Below are positions 1 through 7,924 of a stretch of DNA of 21,127 nt, piece after piece. Position 1 is the first letter of the stretch. Each line of letters begins with the position of its first letter. The position numbers and the translations under genes are program-made. The DNA lies in contig DATLRX010000049.1 in assembly GCA_035534435.1 (NCBI GenBank), positions 1 to 21,127 on the forward strand. Reading direction: 5' to 3'. The notes under the pieces are model-generated. The model did no database searches. It saw only the letters and a list, made by a program, of their open reading frames with translations, and was not told the origin of the DNA. Origin of the DNA: Palsa-851 sp035534435 (GTDB lineage Bacteria > Chloroflexota > Dormibacteria > Aeolococcales > Aeolococcaceae).

Positions 1-189
1 TTTGCAATCAGGCTCATGGCGCGCTACGGAGCCACCTACCGATCCATGGCATCAGCGTTTGGGATCAGCTCAACAAACGTGGGTCAAATCGTGCGAGGGG
101 AGGCATGGCGGGAACTCCTCGGAGACCCCGGGCTCATGGACCTGACGCGGCAACATGAGGCACGTGGCGGTCTTCAACTCGAGGCTTAA
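1..189 (+). CDS. 3' end of a helix-turn-helix protein (partial)
   Basis: The frame is open from the first base of the window and stops at TAA (187-189), giving the last 62 residues of a longer protein. The segment YRSMASAFGISSTNVGQIVR reads as a compact helix-turn-helix: a helix, the turn around FGIS, then a recognition helix ending in IVRGEAWREL. This 'GATYRSMA...VGQIVRGEAW' pattern is typical of small HTH domains at the C-terminus of phage-type or HNH-associated proteins (family knowledge). A DNA-binding role is therefore likely. The N-terminal part, which would define the protein, lies outside the window. The gene is convergent with the next one (stop-to-stop gap 77 bp). Confidence 0.6.
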   Translation, partial: FAIRLMARYGATYRSMASAFGISSTNVGQIVRGEAWRELLGDPGLMDLTRQHEARGGLQLEA

Positions 190-266
190 AGGCGCGGTGT
201 GCTGTCGAGAACGGCGGACGCTCGAGACGTCCATGGTCGAACATCGGTAGCGCAGCAGCGTGCCTG

Positions 267-782
267 TCAGCAGTCGAAGACGAACCAGCACAAGTCGTTG
301 CGCAGCCGCTCGTCGTCGAGCACGAGTTCCCGGATCTGACCGGGGAGTTGCGCGCGCTGCCACCGGCACTCCAGACGGCCCGCCTCCATGCCGTCGCTCT
401 CGGGTGCGGCGGCCCGCGCGGCTTTGATGGCGTAGGCAGCGGCCCCGAGTTCGTGGGCTGCCACATGGCCCACCGCAGCAGCCTGGCCGGCCGCGTAAGC
501 GGCGTGGCGTGCAGCTCCGCGCAGGTCTCTCGCCGCGCCGTTCGCGTGGCCGGCCGCGGTCCGAGCCTCCCACCACGTGATCTCACCGCGCGCCCAGGCA
601 CGCCCGAGGTCGATCGCTCGACGCGGGCGGTCGTCTTCGGGTCGTGCCTGCTCGAAGAGGTGCAGCACGTGTTCCGCGCAATCGGCTGCCCACATCGCAA
701 GCAGACGATGATCGTCGTCTCGGAGGGTTCCGCCGCGGCGTACGGTGATGAAGCGCGGATCCCGGGTCTTGGGAAGGATCAT
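267..782 (-). CDS. Imm-5-like putative immunity protein
   Basis: A 171-aa alpha-helical, Ala-rich protein. It matches from memory the 'putative immunity protein' (Imm-5-like) family pattern: a start near RDPRFITVRRGG, then LLAMWAADCAEHVLHLFE, a PRRAIDLGRAWARGE segment, an Ala/His-rich middle (AAGQAAAVGHVAAHELGAAA) and a C-terminal DDERLRNDLCW. The ATG at 782 is chosen because GAGGTG lies about 8 nt upstream and the family begins there; the open frame runs back to 986 but that extension looks non-coding. A possible -10 (TACCCT, minus strand, 818-813) lies upstream. Members are thought to protect against a polymorphic toxin, but no toxin gene is visible beside it. The immunity role is a family-level prediction. 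Confidence 0.7.
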   Translation of the reverse strand: MILPKTRDPRFITVRRGGTLRDDDHRLLAMWAADCAEHVLHLFEQARPEDDRPRRAIDLGRAWARGEITWWEARTAAGHANGAARDLRGAARHAAYAAGQAAAVGHVAAHELGAAAYAIKAARAAAPESDGMEAGRLECRWQRAQLPGQIRELVLDDERLRNDLCWFVFDC

Positions 783-1000
783 CAGCGTGCCCACCTCACT
801 CTTCTTCGGCACAGGGTAGCTCGACCTGACCGCGACGAAACAGCATGTGCGCCCTGCGTGCGTCGAGCGCGCTGACCACATGAATCTAGGGAGTTTGGTC
901 ACACCGAATCGGGTCTTATAGCCCTGGTATCGGGGCCAGTTTCGGAGCCACCCTGAAGCTGAAGAAACGTCAACAGGTATGGCCATAAGGAGGTTCTGAA

Positions 1001-1654
1001 ATGGCGAAGGTATTCGAGACGAAGGAATTCGATGCAGCGGTCTGGGAGGTGACTCCTGGAGCGCGCGAAACGGAGGCGGTCAGGCACAACGCCGCCAAGG
1101 TTGGAGTTGACGTGCTCAGCTTCATCGCCGTGGGGACCATGCTGATGGGTCTTGGCGTGATCAACACCGGATGGATCGCGAGCAGCACGTCTGCCGTGAT
1201 CTTCCCGGTCATCGTTGCGGCCGCGATCGGTCTGGCGGGGCTCGCCATCCACGCTGTCGTCGGCAGGCGGCTGGCGCTGGCCGGCGGGCTTGGCTTCATG
1301 GCCGCCCTTGGCCTGACCTACGTGTTGCTCGGTGCTCCGACTCTTCTGGCCGCCGCGGCCAATGCCGACATCGCGCATGCACTTGCGATGACGTTCATGA
1401 TCTGGGCAATCGTCGGCGCGATCGTCACGGTCTCGCTGCTCGCACGCCACTTCTTCATGGCAGCGGTGTTCGTCATGGCCGACATAGCACTGTGGGTCGT
1501 CATGGTCTCGTACCTCTCGCCGAGCACGTTGTCGGCGAACCTGGCCGGGTACCTCAGTGTCATCGCGGCGGGGCTCGCGTTTCTGGTCGGCTTGGTCGCG
1601 ATCGTCTGGCCGGCCGGTCTCCGCTGGCCCGGTGGGGCTGTGAGACTCAGCTGA
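1001..1654 (+). CDS. six-helix integral membrane protein, unknown function
   Basis: A 217-aa protein with a soluble N-terminus of about 35 residues followed by six hydrophobic segments at roughly 36-54, 64-84, 91-112, 126-147, 150-171 and 181-203. The start is firm: AAGGAGG at 987-993 lies 7 nt before ATG. Length and six-helix topology resemble the acetate/succinate transporter (GPR1/FUN34/YaaH) fold, but the NPAPLGL signature of that family is absent, so no transport function is assigned. A strong hairpin follows the stop, so it appears to be a single-gene transcript. Confidence 0.8.
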   Translation: MAKVFETKEFDAAVWEVTPGARETEAVRHNAAKVGVDVLSFIAVGTMLMGLGVINTGWIASSTSAVIFPVIVAAAIGLAGLAIHAVVGRRLALAGGLGFMAALGLTYVLLGAPTLLAAAANADIAHALAMTFMIWAIVGAIVTVSLLARHFFMAAVFVMADIALWVVMVSYLSPSTLSANLAGYLSVIAAGLAFLVGLVAIVWPAGLRWPGGAVRLS

Positions 1655-1675
1655 TCACCCTCGACACCGAACACG

Positions 1676-1701
1676 GGAGAGGCGCCACAAGCGCCTCTTC
1701 T
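1676..1701 (+). terminator. hairpin terminator after the six-helix membrane protein
   Basis: AGAGGCGC (1678-1685), loop CACAA, GCGCCTCT (1691-1698) form a perfect 8-bp stem, extendable by G-T and G-C pairs. A short T/C-rich tail TTCTGTG follows. It lies 21 bp after the stop codon at 1654. The tail is weak, as is usual in high-GC genomes. Confidence 0.7.
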
Positions 1702-1733
1702 GTGTTGCAGCATTAGGACGACGCTCTCCCACA

Positions 1734-2156
1734 GTGGACCTCGATCACATGCCTTTGAAGCCACTTGACACCCCCGTCCCCGGACACGTCGGTGGTTCCG
1801 CGCGTATCGTCCTCGCGGTTCGAGGCGACGGGGCGAACGGACAGCTCGAGGTCACCGAGGTCCGCGATAACAGCGTGGCGCTCGGTGACATTCCGTCGAA
1901 CGCGGTCTGTCAGGTGGTCGCTGCCGGTGAGTTTCGTCCGTGGCCGCAACGCACGGTCTTTGTCGGCGGTCAACCCTTCGTGTTCCAGTGGGCAGAACGG
2001 CATGCGACCTGCGCGCAGTGCGGGGTCACGCTCGAGCACTTCGGCTACACGGGCATGCCCGGCGGCGATGTGCGTGAACACGGGCAGGGCGCCGGCCGCG
2101 CGATCTGGTATTGCGACAGTTGCGTCCGAGGCCCGTTCGACATCGGGTCGACGTAG
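1734..2156 (+). CDS. small protein with a CxxC...CxxC zinc-ribbon-like motif
   Basis: A 140-aa protein (GTG start; ATG at 1749 is the alternative, giving 135 aa). Cysteines C93-AQ-C96 and C127-DS-C130 form two CxxC knuckles about 30 residues apart, consistent with one zinc site. The N-terminal half looks like a beta-rich domain. No family is recognised. The plus frame is preferred over the antisense frame because of the paired knuckles and ordinary composition. No convincing ribosome-binding site precedes either start, so the start is uncertain. The preceding terminator separates it from the membrane-protein gene. Confidence 0.55.
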   Translation: MDLDHMPLKPLDTPVPGHVGGSARIVLAVRGDGANGQLEVTEVRDNSVALGDIPSNAVCQVVAAGEFRPWPQRTVFVGGQPFVFQWAERHATCAQCGVTLEHFGYTGMPGGDVREHGQGAGRAIWYCDSCVRGPFDIGST

Positions 2157-2252
2157 CGGGCCCCTTGTCCAAGCCGGACCATGCATCCATCATCCTTCGA
2201 GGGGTACCGACGGGTCGCCGACAGGCCCTTGAATCCGATGTCAAACGGCCCT
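2129..2252. repeat. imperfect 20-bp inverted repeat around the zinc-ribbon gene's end
   Basis: The left arm 2129-2148 (AGGCCCGTTCGACATCGGGT, the last codons of the zinc-ribbon gene) matches the reverse complement of 2233-2252 (AGGGCCGTTTGACATCGGAT) with three mismatches. The arms are 84 bp apart, in the gap before the acyltransferase gene. The right arm, read on the minus strand, would encode GPFDIG, as does the C-terminus of the zinc-ribbon gene. It may be a relic of a second copy or a long hairpin. Confidence 0.5.
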
Positions 2253-2298
2253 GGTGCCGATGTCGCTGACGCGTGATCCTTGCGCTGGAGGTGCAGCA

Positions 2299-3621
2299 AT
2301 GAACGCGTCCACCATTGAGCAGTACAGGCCGCAACGGTTATCGATGGTCGACAACGCATGGCTCCATATGGAGATGCCCACCAACCTGATGATGGTAGGG
2401 AGCCTGGTGTTCTTCGACGAGGCGTTCGATCGTGAGCACTTGCTCGAGTCGCTGCGCACGCGCCTGCTGAACCACCCTCGCTTCATCCAGCGCGTCGAGG
2501 CGTCACCGATCGGTCCGCCCCGCTGGGTGCCGGACAGGATGTTCGACCTGAACGCGCACGTGCACAGCGTGGCGCTGCCGGCGCCGGGCGGGGATGCCGA
2601 GTTGCGCACGCTCGTCGGTGACCTCATGAGCTCGCCGCTCGACATGTCGCGTCCGCTCTGGGACGCTCATCTCATCGAGAACCACCGCGGCGGCAGCGCG
2701 ATGCTCACGCGCATCCACCACTGCATCGCCGACGGCACCGCGCTCATCCGCGTGCTCCTGGAGCTGACGGCGCCGAGCGCTGCCGCGTCACTGCGCGCAC
2801 CGCGTCACCGCGCCCGGTCACGTGATGGCGACGCCGGGTTCCGTCTCCCGTCGCTCGACCCTCGGCATGCGGTGGCCGGGCTGATGGAACTCGGTGCCCA
2901 CGCGGTGGAACTCGGCCGGCTCACCGCGATCTGGCCGGACGCGTCGACACCACTCCGTGGCGAGCTGGCCCGCGCAAAGCATGTGGCGTGGACCGAGCCG
3001 TTCCCGTTGGAGAGTCTGCGACCGCTCCGCGAGGCATCCGGCTGCACGGTCAACGACATCCTCGTCACCGCGGTGACCGGGGCGCTCCGGACGTACATCC
3101 GCGAACACGACTCCGCAGTCCCCGAGCACATCCGCGCCCTCGTTCCCGTCGACATACGTCCCGGAACGAGCGATGCCGCGGCGGGCAATCAGTTCGGCCT
3201 CCTGTTCATCGACCTGCCCGTGGGGCTGGCGCGGCGCAAGCAACGCCTCGACGCGGTGCACGCGCGGATGAACGCGGCGCGGCACTCGCCGCAACCGTCG
3301 GTGACGTTCGAGGTGCTCGGAGCACTCGGCCTGATCCCGCAGGCGATGCGACAGCTCGTCGTGCGTTTCTTCGGTACCAAGGCCACTGCGGTCGTCACGA
3401 ACGTCCGCGGACCCGAGCAGGAGCTCTACCTCGCGGGCAGAAAGCTTCGCCACATGACCTTCTTCGTGCCCCAGTCCGCGATGCTGGGCATCGGGATCAG
3501 CATCATGACGTACGCCGGGCAGATCCAGATGGGGGTCATCGCCGACGCGGGGCTCGTGCCGGATCCGCGTGAGATCACGCGCGGCATCGGCGAGGAGCTC
3601 CGCGACCTGATCAAGCCCTGA
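2299..3621 (+). CDS. WS/DGAT-type acyltransferase (wax ester synthase / diacylglycerol acyltransferase)
   Basis: A 440-aa protein of the WS/DGAT family, which transfers acyl-CoA to long-chain alcohols or diacylglycerol to make storage wax ester or triacylglycerol, usually at the membrane or lipid-droplet surface. The catalytic HHxxxDG motif is present as HHCIADG (H140, H141, D145, G146). Other family landmarks are PLW (119-121), the SGCTVNDILV segment with its conserved ND, PVDIRPG, and a C-terminal VTNVRGPEQELYLAG. Length is near the usual 440-480. The ATG at 2299 is preferred over the upstream GTG at 2254 because GGAGG (2287-2291) lies 7 nt before it and MVDNAWLHME, the family's usual N-terminus, follows shortly. 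It converges on the next gene with a 13-bp gap. The substrate cannot be told from sequence. Confidence 0.9.
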   Translation: MNASTIEQYRPQRLSMVDNAWLHMEMPTNLMMVGSLVFFDEAFDREHLLESLRTRLLNHPRFIQRVEASPIGPPRWVPDRMFDLNAHVHSVALPAPGGDAELRTLVGDLMSSPLDMSRPLWDAHLIENHRGGSAMLTRIHHCIADGTALIRVLLELTAPSAAASLRAPRHRARSRDGDAGFRLPSLDPRHAVAGLMELGAHAVELGRLTAIWPDASTPLRGELARAKHVAWTEPFPLESLRPLREASGCTVNDILVTAVTGALRTYIREHDSAVPEHIRALVPVDIRPGTSDAAAGNQFGLLFIDLPVGLARRKQRLDAVHARMNAARHSPQPSVTFEVLGALGLIPQAMRQLVVRFFGTKATAVVTNVRGPEQELYLAGRKLRHMTFFVPQSAMLGIGISIMTYAGQIQMGVIADAGLVPDPREITRGIGEELRDLIKP

Positions 3622-3634
3622 CGGCGAGGCGACC

Positions 3635-3928
3635 TCAGGCGGGCTGACGACCTCGGTGCACGTTGCCGCCGCTGAGGCTGCGCCAACGACCGTCGGCACG
3701 TACCCAGACGAGACTCCCGCGGACGCCGCCGGCATACTCGTCATCGTCTCCGCGCGCCGTGACGGTGTGCTCGCGCATTTCGATGCGGCTGACCGACGGG
3801 TCCTCCTGCAATGACCGCACGTGCACCAGCGCCGCACGCCGGGCATCCGGAGTGTCCACGGAGAACGCCAGCTCGCGCATGCCATCTCTCCAGGCCCACA
3901 CCCGCACCGTGTGCATCTCCTTCGACAT
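3635..3928 (-). CDS. small conserved-looking protein, unknown function
   Basis: A 97-aa soluble protein. The start at 3928 is well supported: AAGGAG lies 8 nt upstream on the minus strand, whereas the longer frame to 4054 has none. The N-terminal half (MHTVRVWAWRDGMRELAFSV) is likely a beta strand pair followed by a helix (DARRAALVHVRSLQ). The C-terminus is basic. No cysteine motif, signal peptide or membrane segment is seen and no family is recognised. It is convergent with the acyltransferase and divergent from the eRF1-like gene. Confidence 0.6.
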   Translation of the reverse strand: MSKEMHTVRVWAWRDGMRELAFSVDTPDARRAALVHVRSLQEDPSVSRIEMREHTVTARGDDDEYAGGVRGSLVWVRADGRWRSLSGGNVHRGRQPA

Positions 3929-3957
3929 GCCGGAACTCCTTGCGTTGCAGATTGCTG

Positions 3958-3972
3958 TGGCACCTTGTGCCA
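3958..3972. promoter_or_regulatory. perfect dyad TGGCAC-CTT-GTGCCA, possible operator
   Basis: Perfect 6-bp arms (3958-3963 and 3967-3972) flank a 3-bp centre. It lies 30 bp upstream of the minus-strand gene's start and 175 bp upstream of the divergent plus gene. The placement and symmetry suit a dimeric regulator, but no regulator gene is nearby and a short dyad can arise by chance. Confidence 0.3.
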
Positions 3973-4146
3973 GATACCAGCGTGGTCCGTTGCACCGGTT
4001 CCCGCCAGAGGCGAAGTCCCCGTCGACGAGCCCAGGTGGCGGGTCGGCCGGCATGGAGAGTCAGGACCATTGACCCTGGCGACGCGAGCGCATCCTTGGC
4101 AATCTGGGGGCAGCGTCATCCGTCGCACGAGCGGAAAAGGGGTGTC

Positions 4147-5115
4147 ATGGCCGGCAGCATCGTCACGAGCCGAATCAGCCGCGAGGTCGGCGCGCTCGAG
4201 CATCGGCACGACGCGTCGATCGTCACCACCTGCTACCTGAACGTCGACGGCGGACAGCGACCCCGGCGTGTCGATGTCCTGCAAGCGTTCAAGATCCTTG
4301 CGCAGAGCGTGAGAGCTGATGCGGACGCAGCAAACCCGGAGGTGCGGGGCGCTCTCGACGGCAATGTGGCGATGATCGAACGCTGGCTCGAGGATCAGTT
4401 CCAACGGTCGAGCACCCGTGGGCTTGTGCTGGTCGCCTGCTCGCGCGACTCATGGCTCAGGACGATCGCACTCCCGAATCCCATGAACGACCAGATCGTC
4501 AGCGGACCCAGCCCATTTCTCAGCCCATTGCAGGACCAGCTCGCTCGAGCGCCCCGCTTCGCCCTGGCGCTGATCGATCACGAGAAGATGCGAGTCTTCG
4601 ACTTCCATCTGGGCGAGCTGCTCGAGTATCCCGCAGTGTTCGACGGCGTGGCGCCGCATCGCGACCGCCAGCACGGATGGAACGTCAGTAGCTCACCTTC
4701 GGGCACCGGCGACGCCGCAGCGCAATGGGCGTCCGCCGGCACGCATGTCGACCGCCGCAACGTGGCGCTCTCAGAGCGTCATCTCGCCCGATGCGTCGCA
4801 GCGTTCGCCCGCCATCTCGATGCGCATCCGGTCGATCACCTTGTGATCGGCGGCCCGATCCCGGAACGCGAGCGATTCGAGCGCCGCCTTCCGAGTCGGT
4901 TCGGCTCCCGTGTCGTGGGCTATGTGGGCGTGCCTGTCAACGCTCCGATTGATGAGATCCGGAGAGCACTGTTGGCACTCGCGCTCACGGAGTCGACCAG
5001 GCCGCTGCCGTCCGTGCCGTCGCCGCCCTCCGCGCCGTCGCAGGCGCCGCCGCCTCCTCGGCGGCGGGTGTCTCGTCATCTTCTCAGCGGCGATCCTGCA
5101 AAGGCCGTCCGCTGA
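4147..5115 (+). CDS. eRF1/Vms1-like (baeRF) domain protein
   Basis: A 322-aa soluble protein. The order of segments resembles bacterial eRF1-like (baeRF/Vms1-related) proteins: an N-terminal part with SIVTTCYLNVDGG, a middle domain with FALALIDHEKMRVFDFHLGE, and a C-terminal eRF1-domain-3-like segment VDHLVIGGPIPERERFERRL followed by VVGYVGVPVNAP. The family is related to ribosome release/rescue factors, and a role at stalled or hibernating ribosomes is inferred only. The ATG at 4147 has an AAAAGGGG purine run just upstream. The longer open frame back to 3811 has unlike composition. The tail (about 295-322) is Pro/Arg-rich and probably disordered. Confidence 0.65.
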   Translation: MAGSIVTSRISREVGALEHRHDASIVTTCYLNVDGGQRPRRVDVLQAFKILAQSVRADADAANPEVRGALDGNVAMIERWLEDQFQRSSTRGLVLVACSRDSWLRTIALPNPMNDQIVSGPSPFLSPLQDQLARAPRFALALIDHEKMRVFDFHLGELLEYPAVFDGVAPHRDRQHGWNVSSSPSGTGDAAAQWASAGTHVDRRNVALSERHLARCVAAFARHLDAHPVDHLVIGGPIPERERFERRLPSRFGSRVVGYVGVPVNAPIDEIRRALLALALTESTRPLPSVPSPPSAPSQAPPPPRRRVSRHLLSGDPAKAVR

Positions 5116-5277
5116 GAGGTGGGACCGCAGCCCTGCGCCGGTCCGGCTCATCCGCTCCGCATCAGCACCAGCCCCCTCGTGACGTTCGGCAGCCTCGATT
5201 GGCTACCAACGACCCTTCACCCTCGCGGGTGGAAGTTGCAACGATCGTGGTGACCGCTCGAACAAGGAGGAACCGAG

Positions 5278-5586
5278 ATGACTGACACGAGTGGCGGAAC
5301 CGCCACGAGTCAGATGACCGAACCGTCGGACGCTCGCGCGGAGGCGATCAAGCGTTTGTCGGCACGACGTGATTTCGTTGCGCACCTTGTCGCCTTTGCT
5401 GTCATCAACCTCGGTGTCGTCGCGGTCTGGTTCGCGACGGGCCACGGGTACTTCTGGCCGGCATGGCTCATCGGGGTGTGGGGTGCCGGGCTCATCCTGC
5501 ATGCGTGGGACGTCTACGGCCGAGCACCGATCTCCGCCGAGGAGATCCAGCGGGAGATCGAGCGCGAGGCGCGCCGCCGAGGGTGA
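5278..5586 (+). CDS. 2TM-domain small membrane protein
   Basis: A 102-aa protein with a hydrophilic N-terminus, then two transmembrane helices (about 37-55 and 59-78), ending in an acidic/basic helix EEIQREIEREARRR. The pattern RRDFVAHLVAFAVINLGVVA...W..FWPAWLIGVWG is the 2TM domain (PF13239), often found near PspC or histidine-kinase envelope-stress genes. AAGGAGG at 5264-5270 lies 7 nt before ATG. It precedes the PspC gene by 134 bp on the same strand and may be cotranscribed. A membrane sensor or accessory role is inferred from context. Confidence 0.8.
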   Translation: MTDTSGGTATSQMTEPSDARAEAIKRLSARRDFVAHLVAFAVINLGVVAVWFATGHGYFWPAWLIGVWGAGLILHAWDVYGRAPISAEEIQREIEREARRRG

Positions 5587-5720
5587 AAGGGTCGAAGGCC
5601 ACGACGTCACCGGCGCAATGACGTTCGTCCCCGAAAGTCGTGTCGTTGAGCACTGGAGGATGGTGGCGCCGGCGGCGATAGTGATGGTGAATCACCGGGT
5701 GCTGCAGCAAGGAGGGCATC

Positions 5721-6269
5721 ATGTCAGTGCAAAGCCAACGCCGATTTGAGCGACCGCAGGACCGCGTCATCGCCGGCGTCTGCCATGGCCTTGGCGACTA
5801 CTTCGACATCGACCCGGTCCTCGTCCGGATCGTGTTCGTCATCCTCACCGCGGCGGCCGGCTCGGGCCTTGTCGCCTATGTGATTCTCTGGATCGTCATG
5901 CCGCCCGAGGGCTCGCAGGTTGCGGCCAACGCCGCGGGGATCGGCGTGGGCATCCGCACGATGGCGACGGAGATGAAGGATGTCGGCCGGGATATCGGCG
6001 CGTCGATGTCCGGCTCCGTTCCACCTCCACCGCCACCTCCACCGCCGTATCCGCCGGCCGGTGGCGCGGCAATGGCGCCCGACCGGTACCGGCACGGTCA
6101 CGTCCATACGCGCACCGGCGCGCCGATTCTCGGGCTGGCGCTGGTCGCGGCCGGCATCTGGCTGCTGCTCGGCAACTTCGGCCTGGTCGACTGGGACACC
6201 GGACGCTGGTTCGGACCGCTGGTGCTCGTGGCGCTCGGGCTCGCCATCGTGATCCGGCGACTGCAGTGA
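5721..6269 (+). CDS. PspC-domain protein with C-terminal DUF5668-like membrane part
   Basis: A 182-aa membrane protein. Residues 8-62 are a PspC domain (RFERPQDRVIAGVCHGLGDY, then VLVRIVFVIL and a transmembrane helix ending WIVMPPEG). A linker with a run of nine prolines (about 101-109) follows. The C-terminus (about 132-180) holds two hydrophobic segments of the LiaI/DUF5668 type (GAPILGLALVAAGIWLLLGN...W.GPLVLVALGLAIVIRR). PspC proteins take part in envelope-stress responses. AAGGAGG at 5709-5715 lies 5 nt before ATG. The stop overlaps the next start (GTGA), so the two are translationally coupled. Confidence 0.9.
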   Translation: MSVQSQRRFERPQDRVIAGVCHGLGDYFDIDPVLVRIVFVILTAAAGSGLVAYVILWIVMPPEGSQVAANAAGIGVGIRTMATEMKDVGRDIGASMSGSVPPPPPPPPPYPPAGGAAMAPDRYRHGHVHTRTGAPILGLALVAAGIWLLLGNFGLVDWDTGRWFGPLVLVALGLAIVIRRLQ

Positions 6270-7192
6270 ACGCTTCCGTCGCACGCCGCTACCGGATCTT
6301 CTGGCCCCTCGTCATGGTCTGCGTCGGCGCCGGCTTGCTGCTGGCGGCGACCGGATGGCTCTCCACGGAAGCGCTCGTGCGGCTGGCCGCAACGTGGCCG
6401 GTCTTCCTGATCCTGGGAGGTGTCAGCCTCGTGCTCCGGCGGTACCTCTCGCCCGCCCACGCGGCTGTGGCGCTAGCCGCCGCCTTCGTCACCCTCTGCA
6501 GCGGCGCCACGGCATATGCCCTGGCCGGCCCAACGGTCGGGGGTGCCACGAAGACGGTTGTGGCATCGGCGCCGCGGGGCGTCGCGGATGCCGCATCACT
6601 CACCGTCAACGCGTCTGCCGCAACGCTCGACGTCATGGTGGCCGACACGAGTGGGAACCTGTTCGTCGCGCGCGTGACCGGCAACGCCGCGGCGAATCCG
6701 ATCGTGCATGTCGATGCGGCGACGAATACCGTGACCATCGACACCGATACGCACGACTGGTGGGCGTTCCGTCCGACGCGGACGGCGCATGTGTCCGTGA
6801 CACTGAGCCAGGACGTCGGATGGTCGATCACGGTCAATGCTGCGTCGGTCGACGGCTCCATGAAGCTGCACGGAGCGGCACGGAGTGTCACGGTGAATGC
6901 CGCCGCTGACACTACCCGCCTCATGCTCGGCTCGCCCGTCGGGTCGGTGCCCATCCAGCTGAACGGTGCGGCGCTGTCGGCCAGTATCAGCATCGCCACC
7001 GGCGTCCCGGCCCAGGTGACCGCGAGCGGGGTTGCCGCGTCCATCACGGTGGACGGGAGGAGCTGGTCCGGGATCGGGCAGCGGGCCTGGAGTGATCCTG
7101 CATTCGCCGGCGCGACCGACCGCTACGACATCAGCGCCAACGGAGCGTCGGCGCAGATCCGAGTCACGCATGACGCCGCGGATACAGCCTGA
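6266..7192 (+). CDS. LiaF-like membrane-anchored beta-rich protein
   Basis: A 308-aa protein starting at GTG 6266, inside the stop of the PspC gene. Three hydrophobic segments (about 11-30, 40-57, 65-88) resemble the DUF5668/LiaI-LiaF TM region. From about 90 on, the protein is rich in Thr, Val, Ala and Ser with alternating strands (SLTVNASAATLDVMV, HVSVTLSQDVGWSITVNAAS), like the beta-helical C-terminal domain of LiaF-type or DUF4097 proteins. The C-terminal part is probably outside the membrane. With the PspC partner it looks like an envelope-stress sensing pair. No LiaR/LiaS-like regulator is in the window. Confidence 0.75.
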   Translation: MNASVARRYRIFWPLVMVCVGAGLLLAATGWLSTEALVRLAATWPVFLILGGVSLVLRRYLSPAHAAVALAAAFVTLCSGATAYALAGPTVGGATKTVVASAPRGVADAASLTVNASAATLDVMVADTSGNLFVARVTGNAAANPIVHVDAATNTVTIDTDTHDWWAFRPTRTAHVSVTLSQDVGWSITVNAASVDGSMKLHGAARSVTVNAAADTTRLMLGSPVGSVPIQLNGAALSASISIATGVPAQVTASGVAASITVDGRSWSGIGQRAWSDPAFAGATDRYDISANGASAQIRVTHDAADTA

Positions 7193-7228
7193 AGCGCGCA
7201 GGCGCTGCACGATCGCCACGCCCGACCC

Positions 7229-7924
7229 TCACGGAGATGGCGTTTCACGGACGGCACGGAGCAACCGGTCGACGTGGTCGCTCATCATCCCGTCAACGCC
7301 GAGTCGGATGAGCCTGCGCATCGTCGACGACCGCGCTATGCCCCACGCGAACAGCTGCAACCCGCTGCCGTGGCAGGCGTCGAGCACGGGCTGCGCGCAG
7401 TCCCGGTGGTGCAGGTTCAGCACCTCGATGCCCGACCCGCACAGTCGCAGCACATGAGTCGCCGCGGTGCTGCGGTGCTGCCTCCTCCACGCCTTGTCCG
7501 AGTGCACGAGATGCAGGGCGTCGTCGAGACGGCGCCACGCCTGCAAGTGCTCGATGTCCGGGCTGCACAACCAGAGCCGGGAGCTCGCTGACCCTCCAGC
7601 CTCGCTCGCGACCGCGACGATCACGGCCGCCGCGGCAGGATCCAGGACGTCGATGGCGAGTTCGAGGCCGGTGCCACACCGCTCATACAGATCGGCGAGC
7701 GATGGCACGTGCTCCGGCAGCTCGGCTTTGCGCACTTGAGCGATCAGGCGGCGGCCACCGGGCATGCGTATCCGCTCATCGTGGTACAGCACCGGAACAC
7801 CGTCGGCCGTGAGCCGTATGTCCGTCTCGACACCGCCGATGCCGAGCGACCGCGCATTACAGAATGCCTCGAGCGTGTTCTCACGACGATGGGCCATCCC
7901 CCCTCGATGCGCGAAGAGATGCAT
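7229..7924 (-). CDS. glycerophosphodiester phosphodiesterase family protein
   Basis: A 231-aa TIM-barrel GDPD protein, which hydrolyses glycerophosphodiesters to sn-glycerol-3-phosphate and an alcohol. The motifs are all present: H6-R7 (AHRGG), E15-N16-T (ENTLEAF), E33-x-D35 (GVETDIRL) and H48-D49 (LYHDE), and a late LFAWG strand. No signal peptide is seen, so it is likely cytoplasmic. The ATG at 7924 directly abuts the TAG of the PAP2 gene upstream (TAGATG), so the two are translationally coupled and probably act in the same phospholipid route. It converges on the LiaF-like gene with a 36-bp gap. Confidence 0.88.
   Translation of the reverse strand: MHLFAHRGGMAHRRENTLEAFCNARSLGIGGVETDIRLTADGVPVLYHDERIRMPGGRRLIAQVRKAELPEHVPSLADLYERCGTGLELAIDVLDPAAAAVIVAVASEAGGSASSRLWLCSPDIEHLQAWRRLDDALHLVHSDKAWRRQHRSTAATHVLRLCGSGIEVLNLHHRDCAQPVLDACHGSGLQLFAWGIARSSTMRRLIRLGVDGMMSDHVDRLLRAVRETPSP

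Noticed and set aside
216..232. GGACG-CTCGAGA-CGTCC hairpin between the HTH and immunity genes
   Set aside because: Only a 5-bp stem and no T-rich tail; too weak to call a terminator.
1713..2186. 157-aa minus-strand ORF opposite the CxxC protein
   Set aside because: No SD or motif; the plus frame has two CxxC knuckles.
2818..4404. 528-aa minus-strand ORF
   Set aside because: Runs through three better-supported genes on both strands with no domain; typical high-GC shadow frame.
5218..5231. CACCC-TCGC-GGGTG hairpin before the 2TM gene
   Set aside because: Five-bp stem, about 100 bp past the previous stop, no T-tract; could be chance.
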